Origin: Streptomyces parvulus
GTDB taxonomy: Bacteria > Actinomycetota > Actinomycetes > Streptomycetales > Streptomycetaceae
Direction of reading: 5' to 3'
Assembly (NCBI RefSeq): GCF_014648855.1
Contig: NZ_BMRX01000014.1
Span: 124,001 to 188,000 of the forward strand
Length of the DNA: 64,000 nucleotides
The notes below the pieces were generated by a model. The model did no database searches. It worked only from the letters and a program-made list of their open reading frames with translations, and was not told the origin of the DNA. Position numbers and translations under genes: made by a program. Below are positions 25,805-34,585 of the stretch, piece after piece; the stretch's first letter is position 1; the number at the start of each line of letters is the position of its first letter.

Positions 25805-26066
25805 GTGGATGGGGACGAGTAGCGGCGTCAGCAGCCCAGAGCGACCCGGGGACGGTGTGAGCCCGGGGGCGAGCGCGACGTGAAGATCACCCCGGAGCCG
25901 CCGGAGGAAAGCCGTGGCCTGGAGCCTCGGCGAGTAGAACCGGCTCGCGACCCCAATGAGGGGGCTGACCGGCGCACACGACGCACCGGGGAGCCAAGGA
26001 GGGTGGTACCGCGGGAGCACGTCTCTCGTCCCTCCGACGGAAGGCAGCACGTCCGCCGGAGGAAGC
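25805..26066 (+). ncRNA. T-box riboswitch of ileS (translational type)
   Basis: A tRNA(Ile)-sensing leader. The T-box core GGTGGTACCGCGGGA lies at 26002-26016; its TGGT (26004-26007) can pair with the ACCA end of uncharged tRNA. A candidate specifier codon ATC is at 25886-25888 in a short Stem I, as in the actinobacterial ileS T-boxes with ultrashort Stem I. CCCTCC (26030-26035) can pair with GGAGGG (25998-26003, antisequestrator) or, extended as 26031-26040, with 26053-26062, which contains the ileS Shine-Dalgarno. This predicts control of translation, not termination. The exact 5' end is unknown. Confidence 0.93.
26031..26062 (+). promoter_or_regulatory. ileS Shine-Dalgarno sequestrator stem
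   Basis: CCTCCGACGG (26031-26040) pairs with CCGCCGGAGG (26053-26062) with a single A/C mismatch. The right arm includes the GGAGG that serves the TTG start at 26070 (7-nt spacing). Confidence 0.8.
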
Positions 26067-26069
26067 TCG

Positions 26070-29000
26070 TTGAATACGCAGCCGCAGTACCGCCAGGTGC
26101 CCGCCCAGGTCGACCTGCCCGCGCTCGAACACGCGGTGCTCGACTTCTGGCGCGAGCAGAAGATCTTCGCCAAGAGCCTGGAGCAGTCCGAGGGCCGCCC
26201 CGAGTGGGTGTTCTACGAGGGCCCGCCCACCGCCAACGGCATGCCCGGGGCGCACCACATCGAGGCCCGCGTCTTCAAGGACGTCTTCCCCCGCTTCCGC
26301 ACGATGCGCGGCTACCACGTGGGCCGCAAGGCCGGCTGGGACTGCCACGGCCTCCCCGTGGAGCTGGCCGTCGAGAAGGAGCTGGGCTTCTCCGGCAAGC
26401 AGGACATCGAGGCGTACGGCATCGCGGAGTTCAACGCCAAGTGCCGCGAGTCGGTGACCCGCCACACCGACGCCTTCGAGGAGCTCACGACCCGCATGGG
26501 GTACTGGGCCGACCTCCAGGACCCGTACCGCACGATGGACCCCGAGTACATCGAGTCCGTCTGGTGGTCGCTGAAGGAGATCTTCAACAAGGGCCTGCTG
26601 GTCCAGGACCACCGCGTCGCCCCCTGGTGCCCCCGCTGCGGCACCGGCCTGTCCGACCACGAGCTGGCGCAGGGCTACGAGACGGTCGTCGACCCGTCCG
26701 TCTACGTCCGCTTCCCTCTCACCTCCGGCCCGCTGGCCGGCGAGGCCGCCCTCCTGGTGTGGACGACCACGCCCTGGACCCTCGTCTCGAACACCGCGGT
26801 GGCCGCGCACCCGGACGTCACCTACGTCGTCGCCACCAACGGCGACGAGAAGGTCGTCGTCGCCCAGCCCCTGGTCGCCAAGGCCCTCGGCGAGGGCTGG
26901 GAGACCACCGGGCAGTCCTTCACCGGCGCCGAGATGGAGCGCTGGACGTACCAGCGCCCCTTCGAGCTGGTCGAGTTCCCGGAGCCGGCCCACTACGTCG
27001 TCAACGCCGAGTACGTCACCACCGAGGACGGCACCGGTCTCGTCCACCAGTCCCCCGCCTTCGGTGAGGACGACCTCAAGGTCTGCCGCGCCTACGGCCT
27101 GCCGGTGGTCAACCCGGTCCGTCCCGACGGCACCTTCGAGGAGGACGTCCCGCTGGTCGGCGGCGTCTTCTTCAAGAAGGCCGACGAGAAGCTGACCGAG
27201 GACCTGGACTCCCGCGGCCTGCTGTTCCGGCACATCCCGTACGAGCACAGCTACCCGCACTGCTGGCGCTGCCACACGGCGCTGCTGTACTACGCGCAGC
27301 CCTCCTGGTACATCCGCACCACGGAGATCAAGGACCGCCTCCTGGAGGAGAACGAGCGGACCAACTGGTTCCCGGACTCCGTCAAGCACGGCCGCTACGG
27401 CGACTGGCTGAACAACAACATCGACTGGGCGCTCTCCCGCAACCGCTACTGGGGCACCCCGCTGCCCATCTGGCGCTGCGAGGACGACCACCTCACCTGC
27501 GTGGGCTCGCGCGCCGAGCTGACCGAGCTGACCGGCACCGACCGGTCCGGCCTGGACCCGCACCGCCCGTACATCGACGACGTGACCTTCGCCTGCCCGC
27601 AGGACGGGTGCGGGAAGACGGCCACGCGCGTGCCCGAGGTCATCGACGCCTGGTACGACTCGGGTTCGATGCCGTTCGCGCAGTGGGGCTACCCGTACAA
27701 GAACAAGGAACTGTTCGAGTCCCGCTACCCGGCGCAGTTCATCAGCGAGGCCATCGACCAGACCCGCGGCTGGTTCTACACGATGATGGCGGTCGGCACC
27801 CTGGTCTTCGACAAGTCCTCCTACGAGAACGTGGTCTGCCTCGGCCACATCCTCGCCGAGGACGGCCGCAAGATGTCCAAGCACCTGGGCAACATCCTCC
27901 AGCCGATCCCGCTGATGGACCAGCACGGCGCCGACGCCGTCCGCTGGTTCATGGCGGCCGGCGGCTCCCCCTGGGCGGCCCGCCGGGTCGGTCACGGCAC
28001 CATCCAGGAGGTCGTCCGCAAGACGCTCCTCACCTACTGGAACACGGTCGCCTTCCAGGCCCTGTACGCCCGCACCACGGGCTGGGCGCCGAGCGAGGCC
28101 GACCCGGCGCCGGCGGACCGCCCGGTCCTGGACCGCTGGCTGCTCTCGGAGCTGCACGCGCTCACCGACCAGGTCACCCAGGCGCTGGACGCGTACGACA
28201 CCCAGCGCGCCGGCAAGCTGCTGTCCGCGTTCGTCGACGACCTCTCCAACTGGTACGTGCGCCGCTCCCGCCGCCGCTTCTGGCAGGGCGACAAGGCCGC
28301 GCTGCGCACCCTGCACGAGGTCGTGGAGACGGTCACCAGGCTGATGGCGCCGCTGACCCCGTTCATCACCGAGCGGGTCTGGCAGGACCTGGTCGTGCCG
28401 GTCACCCCGGGCGCCCCCGAGTCGGTGCACCTGTCCTCCTGGCCGGAGGCCGACCTCTCCGCGATCGACCCGGAGCTGTCGAAGCAGATGGTCCTGGTCC
28501 GCCGCCTGGTCGAGCTGGGCCGCGCCACCCGCGCGGAGTCGGGCGTCAAGACCCGGCAGCCGCTCAGCCGCGCGCTGATCGCGGTCGCGGGCTTCGACGC
28601 GCTCTCCCCCGAGCTGCGCACGCAGATCACGGAGGAGCTGAACGTCGAAACGCTCGCCTCCCTGAGCGAGGTCGGCGGCTCCCTGGTCGACACGACCGCC
28701 AAGGCCAACTTCCGGGCCCTGGGCAAGCGGTTCGGCAAGCGGGTCCAGGACGTGGCGAAGGCCGTCTCGGCGGCGGACGCGGCCGCCCTGTCCCTCGCCC
28801 TGCGCGAGGGCACCGCCTCCGTCGAGGTCGACGGCGAGACCGTCAGCCTCGCCCCCGACGAGGTGATCATCACCGAGACGCCGCGCGAGGGCTGGTCGGT
28901 GGCCTCCGACGCCGGCGCGACGGTGGCGCTCGACCTGGAGATCACGGAGGAGCTGCGCCGCGCGGGCCTGGCCCGGGACGCCATCCGCCTGATCCAGGAG

Positions 29001-29216
29001 GCCCGCAAGAACAGCGGCCTGGACGTCGCCGACCGGATCGCCCTGCGCTGGACGGCCACGGACCCGGCGACGACCGACGCCCTGTCCGGCCACGCGGACC
29101 TGATCGCCGAGGAGGTCCTCGCCACGGACTTCGCCCAGGGCGAGGCCGATGACGCCTACGGCGCGCCGTTCACGGACGAGGGCCTGTCCCTGACGTTCCG
29201 CCTGCGCAAGCAGTAG
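26070..29216 (+). CDS. ileS: Isoleucyl-tRNA synthetase, with GXHH in place of HIGH
   Basis: A 1048-aa class I synthetase that charges tRNA(Ile). The first signature reads GPPTANGMPGAHH: residues 60-63 are G-A-H-H, where most IleRS have HXGH. The KMSKS loop is KMSK (601-604). The editing domain (CP1) has TTTPWTLVSNTA and GTGLVHQSPAFGEDD. The long C-terminal anticodon-binding region fits the type 2 (IleRS2) class, which resists mupirocin. The start is TTG at 26070 with GGAGG at 26058-26062; the first residues read (M)NTQPQYRQVPAQVD. Expression is controlled by the T-box upstream. Confidence 0.96.
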   Translation: MNTQPQYRQVPAQVDLPALEHAVLDFWREQKIFAKSLEQSEGRPEWVFYEGPPTANGMPGAHHIEARVFKDVFPRFRTMRGYHVGRKAGWDCHGLPVELAVEKELGFSGKQDIEAYGIAEFNAKCRESVTRHTDAFEELTTRMGYWADLQDPYRTMDPEYIESVWWSLKEIFNKGLLVQDHRVAPWCPRCGTGLSDHELAQGYETVVDPSVYVRFPLTSGPLAGEAALLVWTTTPWTLVSNTAVAAHPDVTYVVATNGDEKVVVAQPLVAKALGEGWETTGQSFTGAEMERWTYQRPFELVEFPEPAHYVVNAEYVTTEDGTGLVHQSPAFGEDDLKVCRAYGLPVVNPVRPDGTFEEDVPLVGGVFFKKADEKLTEDLDSRGLLFRHIPYEHSYPHCWRCHTALLYYAQPSWYIRTTEIKDRLLEENERTNWFPDSVKHGRYGDWLNNNIDWALSRNRYWGTPLPIWRCEDDHLTCVGSRAELTELTGTDRSGLDPHRPYIDDVTFACPQDGCGKTATRVPEVIDAWYDSGSMPFAQWGYPYKNKELFESRYPAQFISEAIDQTRGWFYTMMAVGTLVFDKSSYENVVCLGHILAEDGRKMSKHLGNILQPIPLMDQHGADAVRWFMAAGGSPWAARRVGHGTIQEVVRKTLLTYWNTVAFQALYARTTGWAPSEADPAPADRPVLDRWLLSELHALTDQVTQALDAYDTQRAGKLLSAFVDDLSNWYVRRSRRRFWQGDKAALRTLHEVVETVTRLMAPLTPFITERVWQDLVVPVTPGAPESVHLSSWPEADLSAIDPELSKQMVLVRRLVELGRATRAESGVKTRQPLSRALIAVAGFDALSPELRTQITEELNVETLASLSEVGGSLVDTTAKANFRALGKRFGKRVQDVAKAVSAADAAALSLALREGTASVEVDGETVSLAPDEVIITETPREGWSVASDAGATVALDLEITEELRRAGLARDAIRLIQEARKNSGLDVADRIALRWTATDPATTDALSGHADLIAEEVLATDFAQGEADDAYGAPFTDEGLSLTFRLRKQ

Positions 29217-29224
29217 CGGCCGGC

Positions 29225-29271
29225 ACGACGAGGGCCCGCCTCCCCCTGCCGGGGAGGCGGGCCCTCGTCGT
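29225..29271 (+). terminator. Terminator of ileS
   Basis: Perfect 21-bp arms around a 5-nt loop (CTGCC at 29246-29250), 8 bp after the ileS stop. A very strong symmetric hairpin without a T-run. Confidence 0.88.
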
Positions 29272-29318
29272 CGCACCGGAAAGGCACCGGAAGACACGGG
29301 GCGAAGGTGCCGGGCACA

Positions 29319-29355
29319 AGGGCGGGCCCCGGGTCAGAAACCCGGGGCCCGCCCT
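29319..29355 (-). terminator. Terminator of the divIVA end of the dcw cluster
   Basis: Perfect 16-bp arms around CAGAA (29335-29339). With the ileS hairpin it forms back-to-back terminators between convergent transcripts. Confidence 0.85.
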
Positions 29356-29407
29356 GAACGCTGCCGGCTGCTACGCCGTACTACCTACCGGACGTCGGTA
29401 CGCCGGC

Positions 29408-30610
29408 TCAGTTGTCGTCCTCGTCGATCAGGAACCCGCGCATCGGCGAAGGCGCCTGGCCCATCGGCGAGGGGCCCTGCGGCCGCACCGGCGCCATCGG
29501 CTGGGTCATCGCCGGCGACATCTGCTGCTGGCCGCCGCCGTAGGACGGACCGGACTGACCCGGCCCACCACCCATCGACTGGTTGCCGCCGTAGGACGGG
29601 GCGCTCGCGCCGGCCGGTGCCATCGAGGGCGCCGGGGACGGCGGCAGCGAGGCCGTCGCGGGCGTACGCGGCGGGGCGAGCGAGTCGTCCGCCTGGGTCT
29701 CCAGCTGACGCAGCTGCGACTCCAGGTAGGACTTCAGCCGCGTGCGGTACTCGCGCTCGAAGCCGCGCAGGTCCTCGACCTTGCGCTCCAGCGTGGCGCG
29801 GGCGGACTCCAGGGAGCCCATCGCGACGCGGTGCTTCTCCTGCGCGTCCCGCTCCAGGGCGTCGGCCTTGGCACGGGCGTCCCGCTCCAGACCCTCGGCA
29901 CGCGAACGCGCCTCACCGACGATCTTGTTGGCCTCGGAACGCGCCTCAGCGATCGCCTGGTCGGCGGTCTGCTGGGCCAGCGAGAGGACACGGGCGGCGG
30001 AGTCGCCACCGGGACCGCCCTGACCCGGCATGCCGGGGCCGCCGGGACCCTGCGGACCGCCCATGGGGCCGCCCATCGGACCGGGACCCATCTGGCCCTG
30101 CATCGGACCCGGGCCCTGGCCCATCGGCCCGGGACCCTGACCCATCGGGCCGGGACCCTGCGGGCCCTGTCCGCCGGGACCGGCGGGCAGCTGCGGGGCA
30201 CCGCTCGGCAGCTGGGGCGGGCCACCCATGGGGCCACCCATCTGCTGCTGCGGCGGGCCCGATATGCCGGCGGGCACCGGAGCGCCGGGACCTCGCATGC
30301 CCTGCTGGGGCATACCGCCCTGCTGCGGCATCCCACCCTGCTGGGGCATGCCGCCCTGCTGCGGTGGGTGCTGCCCGTGCTGCTGGTCCTGCGGAGGTTC
30401 CGGAGGCTTGCGCATGTTCTGCTGGTTCTGCGCGGCCGCACGCGTCGCCGCGGCCAACTTGGCGCGCAGGTCCTCGTTCTCGCGGAGCAGTCGGGTCAGT
30501 TCGGCTTCGACCTCGTCGAGGAAGGCATCGACCTCGTCCTCGTCATAGCCTTCTCGGAGGCGGACGGTCGTGAACTGCTTGTTCCGCACGTCCTCGGGGG
30601 TCAACGGCAT
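29408..30610 (-). CDS. divIVA: DivIVA polar-growth protein
   Basis: The 400-aa coiled-coil protein that marks curved membrane at hyphal tips and directs apical wall synthesis. It has the conserved N-terminal module MPLTPEDVRNKQFTTVRL with the first coiled coil (to about residue 55). A long disordered insert (about 60-205) follows, built of Gln/Gly/Pro/Met repeats such as GGMPQQ (three times) and GPGPMGQ. A second long coiled coil spans about 210-315. The C-terminal disordered tail ends RGFLIDEDDN. The Gln/Pro/Gly insert is typical of Streptomyces DivIVA. ATG at 30610 follows GAGGTG. It is the last gene of the dcw cluster. Confidence 0.96.
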   Translation of the reverse strand: MPLTPEDVRNKQFTTVRLREGYDEDEVDAFLDEVEAELTRLLRENEDLRAKLAAATRAAAQNQQNMRKPPEPPQDQQHGQHPPQQGGMPQQGGMPQQGGMPQQGMRGPGAPVPAGISGPPQQQMGGPMGGPPQLPSGAPQLPAGPGGQGPQGPGPMGQGPGPMGQGPGPMQGQMGPGPMGGPMGGPQGPGGPGMPGQGGPGGDSAARVLSLAQQTADQAIAEARSEANKIVGEARSRAEGLERDARAKADALERDAQEKHRVAMGSLESARATLERKVEDLRGFEREYRTRLKSYLESQLRQLETQADDSLAPPRTPATASLPPSPAPSMAPAGASAPSYGGNQSMGGGPGQSGPSYGGGQQQMSPAMTQPMAPVRPQGPSPMGQAPSPMRGFLIDEDDN

Positions 30611-30665
30611 CTCTTCACCTCAACGTTGTCGTCGGCATTCGGCAAGCCCGTATCTCTCTCATCGA

Positions 30666-30950
30666 TCACAGCCGGCTCACGATCGAGATCAGGATGTAGA
30701 CGATGATCATCAGTACGAAGAAGGACAGGTCGAGCGCCACGCCCCCGAGACGCAGCGGCGGGATGAACCGCCGCAGAAGCTTCAACGGTGGATCGGTGAC
30801 AGTGTAGGTGGCCTCAAGAACGACCACCATCGCCTTGCCGGGTTGCCACGAGCGGGCGAACTGGAAGACGTAGTCCATGACCAACCGGAAGATGAGCACG
30901 ATGAGGAAGCACATCAGCGCGATGTAGACGACATCCAGGACCACGCTCAT
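30666..30950 (-). CDS. sepG: YggT/YlmG-family membrane protein SepG
   Basis: A 94-aa protein with two membrane helices (about 5-27 and 68-90) joined by a loop containing TDPPLKLLRRFIPPLR, the YggT signature. In Streptomyces coelicolor the protein at this place in the cluster (SepG, formerly YlmG) helps position FtsZ at sporulation septa with SsgB and affects nucleoid compaction; identity here rests on synteny and sequence. The gene lies 81 bp after sepF and 55 bp before divIVA. Confidence 0.92.
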   Translation of the reverse strand: MSVVLDVVYIALMCFLIVLIFRLVMDYVFQFARSWQPGKAMVVVLEATYTVTDPPLKLLRRFIPPLRLGGVALDLSFFVLMIIVYILISIVSRL

Positions 30951-31031
30951 GACTGGTGCTTCCCTCTCCCCTGAACCATCTCTCGGATCCGTCCTCGGAT
31001 CCGTGCTCTTGCTCTGTACCGGTGGTGCGTC

Positions 31032-31673
31032 TCAGCTCTGGTTGAAGAATCCGCCCTCTGCGATGCGGGCCTTGTCCTCCGCCGTGACATCGACGTTAGC
31101 AGGAGACAGCAGGAACACCTTCTGCGTCACCCGCTCGATACTGCCGTGAAGACCAAACACCAAACCGGCCGCAAAGTCGACAAGTCGCTTCGCATCTGTG
31201 TCATCCATCTCAGTGAGATTCATGATCACCGGAGTGCCCTCACGGAAGTGTTCCCCGATGGTACGGGCCTCGTTGTAGGTCCGGGGGTGAAGCGTGGTGA
31301 TGCGGTAGGGCTCTCGTTCGGACACGACCTTGGGCATGATGACCGGTGCGCTCTTTTCCAGGCTTGCGCGTTCTTGTGTGATGGACGCCACGGGCGCGAT
31401 CCGCGCCGGGCGCCCGGATTCCGCCGCGAGCGAAGTGGCACGGGGCATCGGCTCGCGCTGCGCGGGCGGTTGCACGACTCGTACCTCTTCGTCCCTTTGG
31501 GGCTGATGTGAACCGTGCGACTGATGTGCCGGTTCGTGGCGCCGGTGATCCCGCTCGGGCTCCGGGTCCAGTTCCGGTTCGAAGTCGTCGTCGGGGTCGA
31601 AGCCCCTGCCGTCGTAACCATCGTCCTCCACGAGGCCGAGGTAGACCGCCATCTTGCGCATCGCGCCGGCCAT
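31032..31673 (-). CDS. sepF: Cell division protein SepF
   Basis: A 213-aa FtsZ-membrane tether. It has an N-terminal amphipathic helix (MAGAMRKMAVYLGLVEDD), an acidic then basic disordered linker (about 20-115), and the folded SepF core from about 125 (YRITTLHPRTYNEARTIGEHFREGTPVIMNLTEMDD...). The core polymerises and binds the FtsZ C-terminal peptide. As Streptomyces has no FtsA or ZipA in this cluster, SepF is the likely main membrane anchor. I start it at the ATG at 31673, preceded by GGAGG at 9 nt. Confidence 0.95.
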   Translation of the reverse strand: MAGAMRKMAVYLGLVEDDGYDGRGFDPDDDFEPELDPEPERDHRRHEPAHQSHGSHQPQRDEEVRVVQPPAQREPMPRATSLAAESGRPARIAPVASITQERASLEKSAPVIMPKVVSEREPYRITTLHPRTYNEARTIGEHFREGTPVIMNLTEMDDTDAKRLVDFAAGLVFGLHGSIERVTQKVFLLSPANVDVTAEDKARIAEGGFFNQS

Positions 31674-31802
31674 GCTCTGAGTCCTCCGCTCTGTGGTGGA
31701 TCGGCTGACGACTGCCAAGTGCCCGCGATCCACGAGGTCGTTGCGTCCGCCTTTCAGCGGTAATGACCATATTTTCTGCTGTGGTCCGACTTCTTGGCGA
31801 CG

Positions 31803-32513
31803 TTACCCGAGCCTGGGGCGGACTCCGAGTACCGCAGTGCCGACGCGTACATGTGTCGCTCCGGCGGCCACGGCCTGTTCGAGGTCCGCACTCATGCCTG
31901 CGGAGACCATGTTCGCAGCCGGATGGGCTCGGCGCACGCAGGTCGACAAATCCATGAGGCGCTCGAAGGCCGCCTGTTGCCGCCCCGCGTACTCGCCGGT
32001 GAGGGGCGCCACCGTCATCAGACCGTCGAGCCGCAGCCCGTCCGCGCCGGCGACCAGGTCGGCCAACTCCTCGACCCCGGCGGGCGGGACGCCGCCGCGC
32101 CCGCCCTCCCCCTCGTCGAGCGCCACCTGGAGCAGGCAGCCCAGCTCGCGACCGGCGCGCACGGCCTCCTTGGACAGGGCCGTCACGAGCCTGGGGCGGT
32201 CGACGGACTGCACCACGTCCGCGTACCCGACCACGGAGCGCACCTTGTTGGTCTGCAACTGGCCGACGAAGTGCCAGGTGAGCGGCAGGTCCGCGCAGGC
32301 GGCGGCCTTCGGTGCGGCGTCCTGGTCGCGGTTCTCGGCGACGTGCCGCACCCCGAGTCCGGAGAGAATCCGCACATCGTCGGCGGGATAGGTCTTGGTG
32401 ACCACGACGAGGGTGACCTCCTCGCGGCCGCGTCCGGCGGCCGCGCAGGCGGCGCCGATGCGCTCTTCCACTTTCGCCAGGTTGGCGGCGAGTTCGTGCT
32501 TACGGTCCGTCAT
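31803..32513 (-). CDS. yggS: YggS/YlmE-family PLP-binding protein
   Basis: A 236-aa pyridoxal-phosphate homeostasis protein (COG0325). The PLP lysine is in LVVVTKTYPADDV (about residue 40). Family features are VAENRDQDAAPKAA, WHFVGQLQTNKVRSV, MVSAGMSADLEQAVAAGATHVRVGTAVLG. It has no known catalytic activity; it buffers PLP. In Streptomyces the ylmDE genes next to ftsZ influence septation, which is known from the cluster, not from this sequence. It starts 6 bp after the ylmD stop. Confidence 0.94.
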   Translation of the reverse strand: MTDRKHELAANLAKVEERIGAACAAAGRGREEVTLVVVTKTYPADDVRILSGLGVRHVAENRDQDAAPKAAACADLPLTWHFVGQLQTNKVRSVVGYADVVQSVDRPRLVTALSKEAVRAGRELGCLLQVALDEGEGGRGGVPPAGVEELADLVAGADGLRLDGLMTVAPLTGEYAGRQQAAFERLMDLSTCVRRAHPAANMVSAGMSADLEQAVAAGATHVRVGTAVLGVRPRLG

Positions 32514-32519
32514 GCCCCA

Positions 32520-33248
32520 TCAGTCCAGCCAGACATAGCCGGCGAGCCGCCCGGTGGTGCGGTCGCGTCGGTACGAGAAGTGGTCCCCCGACCCCCGGGT
32601 GCACACCGGCGACCGCTGCCCGTCGCCCACCCCGAGCCGGTCGAGCTGCGCGTGGACGCCCGCGGCCACGTCGACCGCCGGGGTGCCCCAGCTCGTCTCG
32701 GCGTACGCGGCCGGTTCGACGGCGAACACCTCGGCCCGCATCTCCTCCGGCACCTCGTAGCACCGTCCGCACACGGCGGGTCCGGTGCGGGCGACGATCC
32801 GGGCGGGGTCGGCGCCCAGCTCCGCCATGGCCCGTACGGCCGCGGGGACGATGCCCGCGACCAGGCCGGGCCGGCCCGCGTGGGCCGCGGCGGCGACACC
32901 GGCGACCGGGTCGGCGAGGAGCACCGGCACGCAGTCGGCGGTGAGGACGGCGAGGGCGAGACCGCGTTCGGCGGTGACGACCGCGTCGACCCGCGGGACC
33001 GGGGCGTCGCCCCAGGGGCCGTCGACGACGGCGACGTCGGCGCCGTGCACCTGGTTCATCCAGACCACCCGGTCCGGGCCGATGCCCAGCGACTTGGCGG
33101 CCAGCTCGCGATTGGCCGTGACGGCGCCGGGGTCGTCGCCGACCGCGCCGCCGAGGTTGAGCTCCTCGTACGGAACGGCGCTCACTCCGCCCCACCGGTC
33201 GGTGAAGCCGAAGTGCGCGCCGTTCACGGTGTCGCGCTGTCCTATCAC
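32520..33248 (-). CDS. ylmD: YlmD/YfiH-family multicopper oxidase-like protein
   Basis: A 242-aa protein of the Cu-oxidase_4 (YfiH/LACC1) family, proposed purine-nucleoside-processing or polyphenol-oxidising enzymes. It keeps the metal/active-site residues: WMNQVHGADV, LAVLTADCVPVLL and AAAHAGRPGLVAGI (His, Cys, His). The GTG start at 33248 overlaps the ftsZ stop by 4 bp (GTGA), so it is translated behind ftsZ. In some bacteria the family prevents wrong incorporation of Ser or Gly into peptidoglycan stems, which would fit this location. Confidence 0.93.
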   Translation of the reverse strand: MIGQRDTVNGAHFGFTDRWGGVSAVPYEELNLGGAVGDDPGAVTANRELAAKSLGIGPDRVVWMNQVHGADVAVVDGPWGDAPVPRVDAVVTAERGLALAVLTADCVPVLLADPVAGVAAAAHAGRPGLVAGIVPAAVRAMAELGADPARIVARTGPAVCGRCYEVPEEMRAEVFAVEPAAYAETSWGTPAVDVAAGVHAQLDRLGVGDGQRSPVCTRGSGDHFSYRRDRTTGRLAGYVWLD

Positions 33249-34447
33249 TTCAGGAAGTCCGGCACGTCCAGTTCCTCGGCCGCGCTGTCCGAGTAGGTCC
33301 GCGACGGCGGGACCGGCGGCGGGGAGACCTGCGGCAGGTCGGCGACCGGCTCGGGCGCGGGCGCCTGCTCCGGCTCCTCCTTCGGCTTGACGCTGCCGAG
33401 CGAGCCGAAGGACGGGCGGCTCTCGGACGGCCGCGCCGGGGTGGGCTCCTCGCGCTTGGCCGAGGACGAGCCGAGGACGTTGTCCCGCTTGGACGGCGGC
33501 TGGCCCCCGTCGAAGCCGGCGGCGATCACCGTGACCCGGACCTCGTCGCCGAGCGCGTCGTCGATGACCGCGCCGAAGATGATGTTGGCCTCGGGGTGGG
33601 CGGCCTCGCTGACCAGCTGGGCGGCCTCGTTGATCTCGAACAGGCCGAGGTCGGAGCCGCCGGAGATGGAGAGCAGCACACCGCGGGCGCCGTCGATGGA
33701 CGCCTCCAGGAGCGGCGAGGAGATCGCCATCTCGGCGGCGGCCACCGCGCGGTCGTCGCCGCGGGCCGAGCCGATGCCCATGAGGGCGGAGCCGGCCTCG
33801 GACATGACCGACTTGACGTCGGCGAAGTCCAGGTTGATCAGGCCGGGCGTGGTGATCAGATCGGTGATGCCCTGCACACCGGACAGCAGCACCTGGTCGG
33901 CGGACTTGAACGCGTCGAGCACGCTGACCTGGCGGTCCGAGATGGACAGCAGCCGGTCGTTGGGGATGACGATGAGGGTGTCGACCTCTTCGCGGAGTTC
34001 GGCGATGCCGTCCTCGGCCTGGTTGGCCCGGCGCCGTCCCTCGAAGGTGAAGGGGCGGGTGACCACGCCGATGGTGAGGGCGCCCAGCGAACGCGCGATG
34101 TTGGCCACGACGGGCGCGCCGCCGGTGCCGGTGCCGCCGCCTTCTCCGGCTGTCACGAAGACCATGTCGGCCCCCTTGAGGACCTCCTCGATCTCCTCGC
34201 GGTGGTCCTCGGCGGCCTTGCGGCCGACGGCCGGGTTGGCTCCGGCGCCGAGTCCGCGGGTGAGTTCGCGGCCGACGTCGAGCTTGACGTCGGCGTCGCT
34301 CATCAACAGCGCCTGCGCGTCGGTGTTGATGGCGATGAACTCGACGCCCTTGAGACCGACCTCGATCATCCGGTTGATGGCATTGACACCACCGCCGCCG
34401 ACACCGATGACTTTGATGACTGCGAGGTAGTTCTGCGGTGCTGCCAC
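33245..34447 (-). CDS. ftsZ: Cell division GTPase FtsZ
   Basis: The 400-aa tubulin homologue that forms Z-rings and, in spore-forming hyphae, Z-ladders. It has the GTP-binding tubulin signature GGGTGTG (103-109) and the T7 synergy loop NLDFADV with Asp207 and Asp210. A disordered Pro/Glu linker (about 318-388) is followed by the conserved C-terminal peptide LDVPDFLK, which docks SepF and FtsW. GTG at 34447 follows AGAGG by 8 nt. It is separated from ftsQ by a 288-bp regulatory region and coupled to ylmD downstream. Confidence 0.98.
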   Translation of the reverse strand: MAAPQNYLAVIKVIGVGGGGVNAINRMIEVGLKGVEFIAINTDAQALLMSDADVKLDVGRELTRGLGAGANPAVGRKAAEDHREEIEEVLKGADMVFVTAGEGGGTGTGGAPVVANIARSLGALTIGVVTRPFTFEGRRRANQAEDGIAELREEVDTLIVIPNDRLLSISDRQVSVLDAFKSADQVLLSGVQGITDLITTPGLINLDFADVKSVMSEAGSALMGIGSARGDDRAVAAAEMAISSPLLEASIDGARGVLLSISGGSDLGLFEINEAAQLVSEAAHPEANIIFGAVIDDALGDEVRVTVIAAGFDGGQPPSKRDNVLGSSSAKREEPTPARPSESRPSFGSLGSVKPKEEPEQAPAPEPVADLPQVSPPPVPPSRTYSDSAAEELDVPDFLK

Positions 34448-34554
34448 GTCGAAGGCCTCTCGCCTCGAGTTACGTGTCGCCCGGTCATCGAAGCACTGAT
34501 GCCCCCGCGACCTGACGACTGATGCCGATTGGGACGGTCCGTAGTGCCGACCCG

Positions 34555-34579
34555 AACCCTAACGCTGAAGTTTAGGGTT
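34555..34579. promoter_or_regulatory. Palindrome in the ftsZ promoter region
   Basis: AACCCTAA (34555-34562) and TTAGGGTT (34572-34579), perfect 8-bp arms with a 9-bp spacer, 108 bp upstream of the ftsZ start. Possible operator or leader hairpin. Confidence 0.5.
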
Positions 34580-34585
34580 ACCAGT

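Noticed and set aside
25887..29297. 1136-codon reading frame antisense to ileS
   Set aside because: Composition is Gly/Val/Arg/Leu shadow sequence with no family resemblance; ileS on the other strand is certain.
29408..30610. Gln/Gly/Pro repeats in divIVA as a sequencing or assembly artefact
   Set aside because: The frame stays open through the repeats, and Streptomyces DivIVA proteins normally carry such an insert between the coiled coils.
34572..34579. TTAGGGTT looks like a telomere-type repeat
   Set aside because: Only one copy in each orientation, inside the ftsZ promoter region. Streptomyces telomeres are palindromic GC-rich ends and do not use this repeat.
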